A DNA stretch of 64,000 nt, from NCBI GenBank assembly GCA_029204225.1, contig CM055102.1, positions 40,291,220-40,355,219 on the forward strand, in the 5' to 3' direction. The notes under the pieces are model-generated. The model saw only the letters and a list, made by a program, of their open reading frames with translations. It did not search any database and was not told the origin of the DNA. Origin of the DNA: Diphasiastrum complanatum. Taxonomy: Eukaryota > Streptophyta > Lycopodiopsida > Lycopodiales > Lycopodiaceae. Shown one piece after another: positions 23,375 through 33,798 of this stretch (the first letter of the stretch is position 1; every line of letters starts with the position of its first letter). A program made the position numbers and the translations under genes.

Positions 23375-23942
23375 GCGCTACACACTCGTTTTGCCGCATG
23401 GCTTTCTCACTCTCTTCCTCTTTTCCTCTATCTCTCTCTTTCTTCTCTCTCATCATTCTTTTTAATCAAAAAAATCAAATTTTAAGGGTAGAATAGTGTG
23501 AGTAGTGTTAGTTTTGCCATTTTCTTCGTGATTTTTTTGTTTGTTTGCACTGTAGGGAGAGATTGTAGGGTGGGAGGATCAGATCCAAGCACCCAATCCC
23601 TTCGTTAATCCATAAAATCTGTAAAAATCAAAAAAGAAGAAGAAGCTCAAAATCAGTTTTTGGAAGGAAAAAGAGAGCCAAAATTCCATCAGATTTTGAT
23701 TTCTCAAAAACCAGCAAGAACTAACCTTTGCATGACTGACAGTAGCTTTAGGGTACTGTCCCAAACTTGCATAGAAGCCTGCGAGGGTGAATTCCCATCA
23801 AATTTTGAAAAAACAGAGAAAATCCCAAAAAAAAATTAAAAAATCAGTTTTAAATTTTTTTTTAAAAAAATTCAAAATTCAAAACTAACCTTCGCAAAGC
23901 TCTCTTAAGTTCCATCTCAACCTTCTCAGACAACAAATTTTT

Positions 23943-24851
23943 GAGTTTCCCTGGGAAGTAACTCTTGCAGCTTGGTAAGCAAGTTGACTTGACTGATACA
24001 AGCACATACCAGCCTGCGAAGATTAGTTCCCAGAAAATCTCAAAATTTGGCCAAACCCCCCCTCCAAAAAAATGCAATTTTTTCAAGATTTTTTGAGTTT
24101 CCTTGGGAAGTAGCTCTCGCAGCTTGGTGAGCAGCTGAAGCTGACTGAGATACAAGTGCATACCAGTCTGCAAGGGTTTGTTCCCAGAAAATCCTAAAAT
24201 TTTGCAAAAAAAACCCCAAAAAAATGCACTTTATTCAAAATTTTTTGAGTTTCCTTAGGAAGTAACTCTTTTAGCTTTAATAGCAGCTGAATTTGATTGA
24301 GATACAAGTGCATACCAGTCTTCAAGGGTTTTTTTCCAGAAAATCCTAAAATTTTGCCAAAAAAACCCCAAAAAAATGCACTTTTTTCAAGATTTTTTGA
24401 GATTTCTTGAAGAGTAACTCTTGAAGCTAGGTGAGCAATTGAATCTGACTGAGATAAAAGTGCATACCAGTCTGCAAGGGTTTTTTCCTAGAAAATATTA
24501 AAATTTTGCAAAAAGACCCCCAAGAAATGCACTTTTTTCAAGATTTTTTGAGTTTCCTTGGGAAGTAAATCTTTCAGCTTGGTGAGCAGGTAAATCTGAC
24601 TGAGATGCAAGTTCATGCCAGTCTGCAAGATTTTTTTCCCAGAAAAGTTTAAAATTTTGCAAAAAAACCCCAACAAAATGCACTTTTTTCAATATTTTTT
24701 GAGTTTCCTTATAAATTAGCTCTTGAAGCTAGGTGAGCAGGTGAATCTAACTGAGATACAACTTCATGCCAGTTTGAGAGGGTTTTTTCTTAGAAAATCT
24801 AAAAATTTTGCCAAAAAACCCCAAAAAAATGCACTTTTTTCATGATTTTTT
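23943..24851 (+). repeat. six tandem 151-152 bp repeats in the leader of element B
   Basis: The word GAGTTTCCTTGGGAAGTA starts units at 23943, 24095, 24247, 24399, 24550 and 24701, with a decayed seventh start at 24852; spacings are 152, 152, 152, 151 and 151, with 151 to the decayed start. Each unit contains GCTTGGTGAGCAG, CTGACTGAGATACAAG, GCATACCAGTCTGCAAGG and a run of C flanked by A runs. No spacers are present, so this is a minisatellite inside a retroelement. Confidence 0.92.
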
Positions 24852-24969
24852 AAGATCTGCTGAGAAGTAACCTTTGCAAAGAGTTTTATAGATAGATCTA
24901 ACCTAGAACTGGCTACTGTATAATTTTTGTGAAGATCCAATAGTTATATTTTCAAATATTTAAGAAAAA

Positions 24970-25518
24970 GTGCCAAAAACTGAGTTTTTTCTAGAACTCA
25001 CATTGAAGAACTATAGCTATAGTAGTTGTATCTGGAGCATTTCTAGACAATGTGAGTTCTGCAAGGATTGTGATCCCCCGATTCCCCAACAAATCATCAT
25101 GGCAAAATACTATGTCGGACTGCCCAAAAGGATCAGATCTGCTATGGAAGAGTTAGCATCCTATGTGTCACTTGCACAACTTTGTAAGGATGTTGCCTTG
25201 ATGAAAATATCACTCGAGAAGAAGGATTTTCCCTATCCAGATGGGGAATCAGAGGAACAAAGGTCGACAACGAGCAATGATCCAACAAAAATGAAACCCC
25301 ATGCAAGGCAACAAAGTGCAGCAAGGTCAAGCAGATCAAGTGCAGCGGAAGACCAAGAACCTTGCAGTTCAAGCTGTCAGCAAGCTTATGCTCGCTCTAT
25401 TAAGTTTCTTGAAAAGGATGAATGTACCTTCTGCTTTGGAGATCATCCAAGTACCAAGTGTCCAATCAAGAATCCGCGCTTGTTAAAAGGACAAAATATA
25501 GAGCAACGAGCTTGTTGA
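24970..25518 (+). pseudogene. Tat-like gag C-terminal half, element B
   Basis: After a joint near 25020 the frame reads RQCEFCKDCDPPIPQQIIMA and YYVGLPKRIRSAMEELASYV, matching the end of a retrotransposon gag, then a Ser/Gln-rich linker and a zinc knuckle CTFCFGDHPSTKC at 25423-25461 (CX2CX3HX4C). A TGA at 25516 ends the frame. The capsid N-terminal half is missing compared with element A. Confidence 0.75.
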
Positions 25519-25647
25519 CAGCAAGATCCAGTGGTTCAATGGTCAGAAGTAGAATCAAGCCAACAAGGAGCTCACCAGAAGGATTGATGTTAGATTGATC
25601 CATCTAAATCACGAGTTTCTTCAACAAAGAGTGGCAAGGTAGAAGTT

Positions 25648-26280
25648 TTGGTTATATCCTCTTGCATGTCACCACATTCAATGGAGGACCATAACAGCCT
25701 ACCAGTCTATTTTGTGGAAGATCCTAAGGGGAATTTGTTACCGGTGTATGCCTATCAACTTAGAGGTAATGACATACTGCACTCAGTTAGGTGCTATGGA
25801 TGTGGAGGAAGACACCGCCATGCTGAATGTCCACACCGCACGCAACCTTCAGCGGGGAAGTGCAATGACCAAGGGAAGACTAAAGTTGTTGATTGTCCCT
25901 CAACGAGCAAGATTCAACCAAAGTCTCATTGTTCCATAATGCAGCAGCCCAAACCAACGCCAAATCCGGGTATATCCATTCTTCAAAGGCCAAATCCAGG
26001 GAATCCAAGCCCAAATAGGCCTCCAGTACAGCAAGCACTAGCACCTACAATGACAAAGCCTTGTCCTAGATCTTTGATATTGACTGCTGAGGAAAGTCTT
26101 CAGGTTATGGCATACCATGAATACTTGGACAAACAAGAGAGTCAAGCAAGTATGTCATATCCACATTATGATTTGGGGGAGTCCATGATGTTGGGATCAG
26201 TTGCGCCAATCTATGAGGATCTAGTTTTAACTTGGGATACTCTAATGGAATGCCTCAACTACCCAATTGTTGACCCTCTC
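25648..26280 (+). pseudogene. Tat-like gag second knuckle region, element B
   Basis: The open frame includes MEDHNSLPVYFVEDPKGN, a second zinc knuckle CYGCGGRHRHAEC at 25792-25830 (again CX2CX3HX4C), a Pro-rich linker and LTAEESLQVMAYHEYLDKQ. It ends by running into the CT-rich LTR-like segment at 26280-26460, so the last ~60 codons of the frame are LTR sequence rather than gag. Confidence 0.7.
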
Positions 26281-27099
26281 TCACTAGCTTTGGGCAGGCG
26301 CTCGAGCTCCCAAAGCCTTTCTCAACCTAGGCGTTCTCTCTCTCCCTCTCTCCACTCTCTTTATCCTCTCTCTCCTCTCCCTCTCTCTTCTTGCTATGCT
26401 GGTGAAGGTGAGGTTGCCGCTCCCAGCGACGGACCCCTATGCTACATCGACGACATAACAAGGATCGGACTTGGAGACTTGGAATGTGAAAGTGTCGAAT
26501 CTCCCATTTTTGATACAAGAGCATAGAGAATTAGTTAGTTTTCATGTTTTAGACCTAGCTCGTACTAATTTAATTTTGAGATATGAGTGGATATTTAGCA
26601 AATCACCTTCTCTTACTATTCGTTTTGAGAAGCATGTTCTCACTTTCAAGGAGGGTGGTAAGGTAGTTACTCTATTTGGCAACAATTTTGTACATCCATC
26701 AGATGGGATTTCTATAGTTAATGCAATGGAAGCATTTGATTATTCACAATATGAAGTTTTTTCAATATTTGCTATTCTAATTTTGGATGTTTCTGATGTG
26801 TATCTAAATAGTTGTGAATTCTCTGCAATTCTTAACTCAGTAAGTTTAGATCGTGAACAAGAAATGAAAAAGCAGATCACAAGTGAATTTAAAGATTTTT
26901 TTGCATCAGAATTACCTCAAGGTTTACCACCATCTAGCTCAGTAGACCACATGATAGAGTTAATTCTAAGAAGTCAACCTATCTCTCGACAACCTTATAG
27001 GTTTTCTCAAAAAAAAGAGATAGAGATTTCAAGTCAAATAGAAAATTATATGAGGATGCAACATATACAACCTAGTAAATCACCATGGGGCACTCAGTG

Positions 27100-27500
27100 A
27101 GAACTTACACAAGTGATATTGCAATTGGAGCGGTTCTTCTACAAATGGATAGGCCTCTAGCGTTTGAAAGCTAAAAATTCAGTGGTCCTCAGTTGCATTA
27201 TACTACGCAAGAAAAAGATTTATTTGTAGTTATCCATGCACTTAAAACTTGGAGACACTACTTGTATGGTAGTAAGTTTATAGTGTACACGGATCACCAT
27301 CTTCTTAAGTATTTTTGAAATCAATATGATCTTCGAGGGAGGAAAGCTAGATGGGCTGAATTGATGCAAGAATTCGATCATGAAATCTGTTATGTAAGAG
27401 GTAGCTCGAATCAAGTTGCAGATGCTCTTAGTCGGATTGGTGAATTGAACAAGTTGTCATTCACCCATATTTCTACGGATCTATATCTTTTGATGAGATA
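27100..27500 (+). pseudogene. chromovirus RNase H
   Basis: Plus-strand frame with AIGAVLLQMDRPLAFES, LHYTTQEKDLFVVIHALKTW, RHYLYGSKFIVYTDHHLLKY and GSSNQVADALSR, the standard gypsy RNase H series. Stops occur after AFES and KYF, both readable through. Removes the RNA strand during cDNA synthesis. Confidence 0.85.
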
Positions 27501-27609
27501 AAAATATGAAAACGATTCTCATTTTGGTCGTATTTGAAACATTGTTTGGAGTAGAAGAAATGGGGACAGTGTTGAGTCGAGTTCACAGGGGACTCAACTA
27601 ACAAAGAAC

Positions 27610-28730
27610 GATAAGAAGATTGTGGAACAATATACCATTCAAAATGGATTCCTATTTCGGAATGGAAAGATTTGTATGCCTAGAGATGATAAGCTCAAAT
27701 GCAAGATTTTGTTTGAATGTCATGACATACCCTGTGCAGGACATCCCGTTATACACAAGACTCTTGACTTGTTCAGAAGAGATTTTTTTTGGCCAAAAAT
27801 CAAGCGATAAGTCGAGTCATATGTGATTAAATGCAAGCCCTGTCAACTAGCAAAGGGAAAATGCCTTAAGGCTGGTGGTGTTACATCCGTTGGATATCCC
27901 TGTCAAGAGATGGGAAAGCATATCGATGGATTTTGTAGTTGGACTTTCGAAGACCCAATGACAAAATGATTCTATTTTGGCTGTTGTGGATTGGTTAACT
28001 AAGTTAGCTACGTTCATACCAGTTAAGTCAACTATTAAGGCTTCTGATTTAGCCCAGATCTTTGTTGAAATATTATTTCGGTTGTATGGATTGTCGAGTG
28101 ACATTGTTAGTAATAGAGATAATAAGTTTACAGGTCACTTATAGTCAGCAACATTCCATAAACTAGAAACTTCCCTTAGCTTTAGGTTCTTATGATGATC
28201 CTGAATCAAATGGCCAGACAGAAAGGACTAATCATTCTATGGAAGATATGTTGAGGACATATGTTTCTCACAAGCAATCTCATTGGAAAGATTACATTCC
28301 TCTGATTGAGTTTGTATACAATAATAGAAAGTGTTCTACTACATGTTTCAGTCCTTTTATGTTTATGTATGGTTTTCAACCTAGATATTTGGTTAATGTG
28401 GAGACAAAGCTGTTAAGATCCAGAAAGTTGCTGATTTCCTGCATGATATGCAAGAAATGTTGCAAGTGGCTAAGGATAGTATCCGAAATGCTCATGATAG
28501 AGCTAAGCACTACACCGATCTTAAGAGATCTCCCAGAGATTTTAAAGTTGATGATTGGGTATATCTTAGGATTCCAAAAGATTCTAAGAGATTACGTATT
28601 GGAAAGCATTATAAACTGTCTACCCGATATTGTGGACCATTCAGGATTGTACAAAAATTTGGTTCTTTAGCTTATGAACTAGATCTTCAAGGAAAATCTA
28701 GTGCACACCCAGTTTTTCATGTGAGCTGAT
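27610..28730 (+). pseudogene. chromovirus integrase
   Basis: Zinc-binding His/Cys segment at 27700-27850 (FECHDIPCAGHPVIHKTL ... CKPCQLAKGK), then a damaged DDE core (27880-28200), then the C-terminal core SNGQTERTNHSMEDMLRTYV with the catalytic Glu at ~28215, and the GPY/F-like module DWVYLRIPKDSKR ... STRYCGPFRIV at 28550-28650. At least three frameshifts or stops break it. Confidence 0.85.
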
Positions 28731-28969
28731 TGAAATTAAGTTTACATGAAAGTGATGCATTTGGATCTGATGATGATCTATCTCATATGGAAGATTTATC
28801 GCTTAGTATACCTTTGGAACATGAGAAAGTGCTCATAACCAGAGATAAACAATTGAGAAATCATTCTATCTTTGAGTGCTTAATTCAATGGAAAGGTCAA
28901 ATTGATGATAATGATTCGTGGGAGAGAGTTGATAGCATCAAGAAGTTTTTTCCTAGGTTCCGCTTCTGA
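28730..28969 (+). pseudogene. chromodomain-like integrase C-terminus
   Basis: After one TGA the frame continues and ends with ECLIQWKGQIDDNDSWE and SIKKFFPRF, which fits the WKG...WE core of the chromodomain that defines chromoviruses and targets insertion to marked chromatin. This is the reason for the lineage call; an alignment would confirm it. Confidence 0.65.
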
Positions 28970-29330
28970 GGACAGAAGCAGTTCAAGGGGGAAGACTATT
29001 ATGTCCATGACCAGAATATAGGACTGAGTATACTCCTAGTCTTAAATATCTAGTACTCCAGTAGATCAAGTTTAGGACAGTCAATGTATGTGTAGAATGA
29101 ATATATCTATAGGGGTGTTGGGACCTTGCGTTAATATATGCACAAGAGGGTCTTAGGCCTATATAAGGAGGAAAGACTCGCTCTACTCCATCATAGTTTG
29201 TCAGGACCTCTCTCTACTCTCATGCTTCCTAATCCTTGGCTTGGGGGTGAAGCTTCTAGAGATTAATTGGTTGCTTCTACTTGGCTGGGTGGTTTCGCCT
29301 ACAAATTAGGATGTCTAGTTTGGGGCTCAA

Positions 29331-30050
29331 ACCTGAGCACCACATACACGTGTGAATAGATTGCAATCACCTATAAGTTATTACCTAACTATGTAAGCCA
29401 TGAAATGACTCCTTCTCCAAGAAATATAGCATGTGCACTAATGGATTTTCTATCCATCTTGTCTCCAGCAAAATCCAAATCTAAAGAACCAATCAAACCA
29501 ATGTGATCTCCTCTACAATCAAACCAATGCGATCTCCTCTATATAAGATGTCAAAATTTATTGTACCAAAAATGTTTTTAAGTAGTTTTTTTGGGTAACT
29601 TCCAATTTATGAATCAAAGTTGATTGCTTGAATTGTTTCAATCTATTGAACCTATAGCTTGAATCTAGGGTAGAAAACTTTGAGCCATATTAAGGAGCCT
29701 ATGAGACTCATATAGAGTGTGATGTCCTTGAAGGGTCTTTCAGCACCTCCATTTGGATCTTTGACATGATGTTCCGTTGGAATTTCTACTTTCTTGCACA
29801 TATTTGCGTTGAGCTTTTACATAGTTGGATCAACAAATAGAACTACACTTGCAAGTACCTACTTATGGAGCCAAGATCTTGCATCTCAAATTTCTTACAC
29901 AATGCCAATTTAGCTTCCTCAATGAGATTGACATCATTTCCACAAAATGTCAAGTCATCTATGTAAAGTACAAGAATTGTCAAATCACCATCATAGAAGT
30001 TGTAGTACAATGATGGATCAAAATCAGTTAAAGTAAATCCAAGTGATAGA
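29331..30050 (-). pseudogene. Ty1/copia RT and RNase H remnant
   Basis: On the minus strand near 29990-29860, LTILVLYIDDLTFCGND and LCKKFEMQDLG show the copia RT catalytic box and its downstream motif. Toward 29500-29430 the RNase H wording DFAGDKMDRKSIS and GVISW appears. Several frameshifts and stops. No LTR or gag nearby; it is a fragment between the chromovirus LTR and the O-methyltransferase region. Confidence 0.75.
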
Positions 30051-30744
30051 ACAAAAAAAATATATACACCAATTATAGTTTGTTTTACTTATTTCAACAA
30101 TTACGTTACAACTTTTTTCTTTGCTAATTTTGATAATTATGTAATTTGTATTTGTGAATTTTTCATGAGCAAGGTGCACTCTACGGGAACCACTCTGAAA
30201 GCCATTAGAAAAAGAAGAAAAAGCCCTATATCACTAATTTTTCTCTAGAGCATGAGTAGCACAATACTGAAAGCATTTGGTTTTTTAAGCCTTGCCAAAA
30301 ATGACAGTTCCGAAAGAGACTCTTGAATCCTCCACCACTCTAAGAGATTGTAGTGTGAGTGTGAGTTTAGGATTTAGGTTTAAGGGTGCTTGGGTTTAGG
30401 GTTTAGGGTGGGAGAGAGAGATTGGATTTGCATGCTTCTGTGTGTGTGTGCGATGCTCGATAAAAAGTGGCATTGCCCTTTTTGTCGAAAGCAGTTCACA
30501 GGGAACGCCTCTCGGGTTCGAGCAAAAAACTTTCTTCCATCTGAAACGTGTCCTACAATAGAGTTTACAGCCCATATAACATTAAACTTGATACAAATAC
30601 CATTCAAGAGGTGCAATCCCACCACAAATGTAAAAAAAGTTGCGAAAAAAAAAACGGCCAAAAATCCAAAAAAAAAAAAAATTGGTCCACGCGTACAGCC
30701 GTACCGTACGAAAAAAAAGAAGCCTTCGCACAATGGCAGTATGT
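30051..30744. other. gene-less upstream region of the O-methyltransferase
   Basis: No gene. It contains a degenerate telomere-like tract (see next entry) and A-rich runs (30630-30720). The minus-strand open frame across 30380-30997 is an artefact of low-complexity DNA. Confidence 0.4.
30363..30410 (+). repeat. interstitial telomere-like repeat
   Basis: GGGTTTAGGGTTTAGGG at 30392-30408 is a perfect match to plant TTTAGGG repeats, and the preceding 30 bases show decayed heptamers (GAGTTTAG, GATTTAG, GTTTAAG). Confidence 0.7.
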
Positions 30745-30859
30745 AGGGGAAGGCCCAAAGCCCTCGGGCCTTCCTTGTTGCTCGGGGCCTGCCCTCGGGC
30801 TCCCGCCCTCGGACAAGGGCCCTCCCAGCAAGGAAGGCCCTCATGCAGGGCCTTCCCCT
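30745..30859. repeat. GC-rich nested inverted repeat upstream of the OMT
   Basis: Outer arms AGGGGAAGGCCC (30745-30756) and GGGCCTTCCCCT (30848-30859) are perfect inverse complements. Inner arms GGGCCTTCCTTG (30766-30777) and CAAGGAAGGCCC (30829-30840) are also perfect. The DNA can fold into a two-stage hairpin with a ~50-nt GC-rich loop, in sharp contrast to the A/T-rich surroundings. It may be a small foldback element or part of a regulatory region. Confidence 0.8.
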
Positions 30860-30910
30860 CATGTGAATGCGTGAAGGAGTAGAAGTCTGAAGAGACGAGG
30901 TTTCCTCATC

Positions 30911-30981
30911 TATATATACTAAAAGAATTTTGTGCACATATATACTACGCCACAAAGCATTTAACGCCACAAAGCATTTAA
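30911..30981 (+). promoter_or_regulatory. TATA box and 17-bp tandem duplication before the OMT
   Basis: TATATATAC at 30911-30919 lies ~75 bp before the ATG at 30987, a fitting distance for a core promoter. Between them the word CGCCACAAAGCATTTAA is present twice in direct tandem (30948-30964, 30965-30981). Confidence 0.5.
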
Positions 30982-30986
30982 CTTTG

Positions 30987-32704
30987 ATGCGCACCATGAT
31001 CGTGGATCAGATTGTGTTGGTCTCCAGGTCGCTCACGCCCACGCCCATCTCCTTGAAGCTCAGGCTCGTCTCAGGGTCTTGACGGTGGACTTCGTCAAGC
31101 CTTTTGTTCTCAAAGCTGCCATTCTTCTACGAATTCCTGATATTATTGCAACTGCAGCTGGTCCCGATGGCAGCCTCTCTTTGCAACAAATCGTTGATCA
31201 GCTTCCAAGCCATACAGTGCAGTCTGATTATTTGTACCAGATTCTTCGATTCCTAGTCGCCATCAAAGTTTTTGATGAAGTTTTGGTGGAGGCAGCCTCC
31301 GGGGAAAAGGAAAAGAGGTTTCGATTGACACCAGTTTCCAAATTGCTACTCAAGGATAGCCCCATCTGTTTTGCCCCCATGGTGTTGCTGCAAACAGACC
31401 AAGTATGTCAAGCCCCCTGGCATCACTTGCATGAGGTTGTATCAGGAGGAGGCCAAGCATTCACCAAGGCCCATGGTAAGGACATTTGGGAAGTAGAAAA
31501 TGAAAATCCAGCGCTCAATCTAGTGTTTAATAATGGCATGGTTGCGGCAAGCAGAATCTCCATGCATCGAATAGTGCAACAGTATGATGGATTTCAATCT
31601 CTGAAAAGTTTGGTCAATGTCGGGGGAGGGTTAGGTGAGACCATTTCGCAGATTGTAGCTGTCTACCCGCATATTCACGGAATAATTTATGACTTGCCGC
31701 ATGTCATTGCCATTGCTCCGGTTATTCCCGATAAATGAAGTGTAGTATGGTACAATTTGTTTTGAAATTCATGCCTCTAGCATGGTTCATAAAATCTTAA
31801 TTTATCCTGCGTTTTTTCAGTCCTAGTTCTCGTAGTCTTTATCATCTTTCATCTTCTGAAAAGATCTGAAACAGCTTGTTGAATGATTTGATGTTTTCTT
31901 GCTTTTGGATAGTTGTTTCAGAACGAAAAAAATGGAAAGATGCACCATCTTTTATGATTTTCTCTGCCTTGACGTAATCACTTTCAGTTATTGATCAGTT
32001 TTCCGACTTTCCTCTTTTTGTACTATGTGTGGAGCAAACTAGTACTTTCAACTTGCTTATTAGTCTAATATATTTTGCCGGACGGCGTTGCAGTTTTTGG
32101 GTATTCTGTCTTTCTGAGAATCTTTGCTGATTCGACGTCGTACTTGATTAGTGCTCAATTTTGAACTGATATGATCTCATTGTTATTATATTTATTGCAG
32201 GTGTAGAGCACATTGGTGGGAGCATGTTTGAGATTATTCCGTCTGCAGATGCAATTCTACTGAAGGTGAGATGCATAATGAACTTCAGTGTATCATATGC
32301 CTGGCTTCTCGCGTTAATCTAGCCCAGTCCCCATTATTGGTGATGTTGCCAAGCATTTTTAGCCTTCTGTTGTTTCTGTTTTGATCCTGGGATGGTTGTC
32401 CTGCAGAAGGTCATGCATGACTGGGATGATGACCACTGTATGAAAGTACTACTTAATTGTATAAGGTCATTCCAGATGATGGAAAGCTTATTGTTGCAGA
32501 CATTGTGCTTAATCCAATTTCCAACGATAAGGCTAGACTCACAGGGCTGATTGCCGATATGGTGATGATTGCGCATTCAAATGGGGGCAAAGAGAGGAGA
32601 GAAGATGAGTGGCAAAATCTTCTAAATGGAGCTGGTTTCGCATCAAACGCATCCTGGAACTGCAGCCCGGTCCAGGATCTGTGATTGAGGCATGCAAGAG
32701 CTAA
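30987..32704 (+). pseudogene. COMT-type plant O-methyltransferase, three exons, damaged
   Basis: A class II SAM-dependent O-methyltransferase of the caffeic acid OMT family, which methylates hydroxyls of phenolic compounds in the cytosol. Exon 1 is 30987-31730, exon 2 32201-32265, exon 3 32407-32704, about 350 residues, normal for the family. Dimerisation part: AHLLEAQARLRVLTVDFVKPF. SAM site: SLVNVGGGLGETISQI (Asn where Asp is usual) and YDLPHVI. Catalytic His: VMHDWDDDHCMKVLLNC. C-terminus: GGKERREDEWQNLLNGAGF. Four lesions: one base missing after the ATG, donor AT instead of GT at 31731, one base missing at 32460/32461, and one in the A run at 32645-32647. The three losses are all in homopolymers, so read error is an alternative to true pseudogenisation. 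Confidence 0.85.
31731..32200 (+). other. OMT intron 1 with AT in place of GT donor
   Basis: The exon-intron joint reads CCCG then ATAAATG. The downstream acceptor TTTATTGCAG joins in frame (phase 1) to GVEHIGGSMFE, exactly where COMT genes have their intron. A single G-to-A change at the first intron base explains it; the U12-type donor ATATCCTT is not present. Confidence 0.7.
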
Positions 32705-33798
32705 GGACCAATCAACCCATTACTTCAACAACTTATTACTTTTATGAGAGATGGCACCCTAAGAAATTTCTTCAATGTTTTAAGCCTCAAAAAGTCTAGA
32801 TCAAACATAACATGATTTTAGACTTCTCATTTGTCAAAGAATATGAAGCTACACAATCCAAAACAACTATTTCCAGACTCCTCTCTACACAAGTGACCAT
32901 GGAGAGGCATGCTCTATTATAAGCACTATGGCTGCCGAATATAGCAAGTACATCATTAAAAAGCCTGAAACCCACATATAGTGAAGCAATGGCATTGGTA
33001 GATAAAACTGCACATCAATACATAGATTTCCCTTGTATATAATTATATTTTCACCGTGATGACACAAAAGATACAAAATCATAAATAGTCAATTTTGGCA
33101 AGAAAATTTGAAAACATCAAAAATTCCAATAGTGGAATCCGAGTATTCGAGTCCGCGTATCATACGTGTACTTTCAATGTCATTTTTTTATATAATTGAA
33201 GTTCTTATATTAATCGATGGTGCCACTAATTATGCTCCTATCGGTAGTCATTGAGTGTGCCAATCAAAAAATAATTTGTTACTTAAGAGAGCATTGCAAG
33301 CCTTACATGTATATCAGCCATGAATGTGGCTTGTTGAGTGCTAACCAGCATTAGAAGAGAAATTTGATTAACCTTAGCCAAATAACATTCATGAAAGCTA
33401 TTAATGTCGTTGGTATAGATCGATAAGTATAGCTCTCAATATATTCCCTCAAACATTGAGACCATCAATTGATGTGTAATAGAGACTAGGCACTTTGAAG
33501 ATCGTCTACCATCCATTGTTGTGCCTAAGTTTCCACCCCATTGCACAATCACCAACATACGCCGCGTCGCACGTGACATTTCACATTCACTTTGTTCCAT
33601 GTGTGCATCCATTCTCCACCATGAACATCCTTGCATCTACACTCACTTCACCACCATACTTAGATGAAGCTACTTGATGCAGTAAATTCAATGCAAAGAC
33701 TAAAACATAGCTTGCATTACATACTGTACAATTATAGGCATGTGATCTAACAACAACTCACTATCAATATCCAATTAATATGCACACAATCCAAAACA
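32705..33798. other. intergenic stretch
   Basis: 3' flank of the OMT and A/T-rich DNA. No gene, RNA or repeat structure could be supported. The 60-66-codon frames at 33436-33677 overlap on opposite strands and show no motif. Confidence 0.4.

Larger units (their letters stand above)
23305..26460 (+). mobile_element. Tat/Athila-like element B, internally deleted
   Basis: A plus-strand relative of element A: end of a 5' LTR (23305-23355), PBS, leader with tandem repeats, C-terminal half of gag with two zinc knuckles, and at 26410-26460 a second copy of the LTR end (GAGGTTGCCGCTCCC ... CATAACA). PR, RT, RNase H and integrase are absent. The second LTR end abuts chromovirus pol at 26461 without its own PBS, so it is a 3' LTR remnant or a recombination joint. 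Confidence 0.75.
26461..29298 (+). mobile_element. chromovirus-family pol and 3' LTR, plus strand
   Basis: Starts inside protease (LETWNVKV equivalent) and runs through RT lead-in, RNase H, integrase, a chromodomain-like C-terminus, PPT and 3' LTR (about 28997-29298). The RT core is deleted: SKSPWG (27090) jumps directly to RNase H (YTSDIAIGAVLLQMD, ~27100). The LTR shares CTTGGCTTGGGGGTGA and TGGGTGGTTT with the LTRs at 12591 and 19359. Confidence 0.85.

Noticed and set aside
23943-24851. CRISPR-like array
   Set aside because: Direct tandem units of 151-152 bp without unique spacers, inside a plant retroelement leader.
30380-30997. 205-codon minus frame over the OMT upstream region
   Set aside because: Runs through a hairpin, A-runs and a telomere-like tract; the product is poly-Phe and has no family match.
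31731-31740. U12-type AT-AC intron in the OMT
   Set aside because: The donor lacks the ATATCCTT consensus and the acceptor ends in AG; a mutated GT is simpler.
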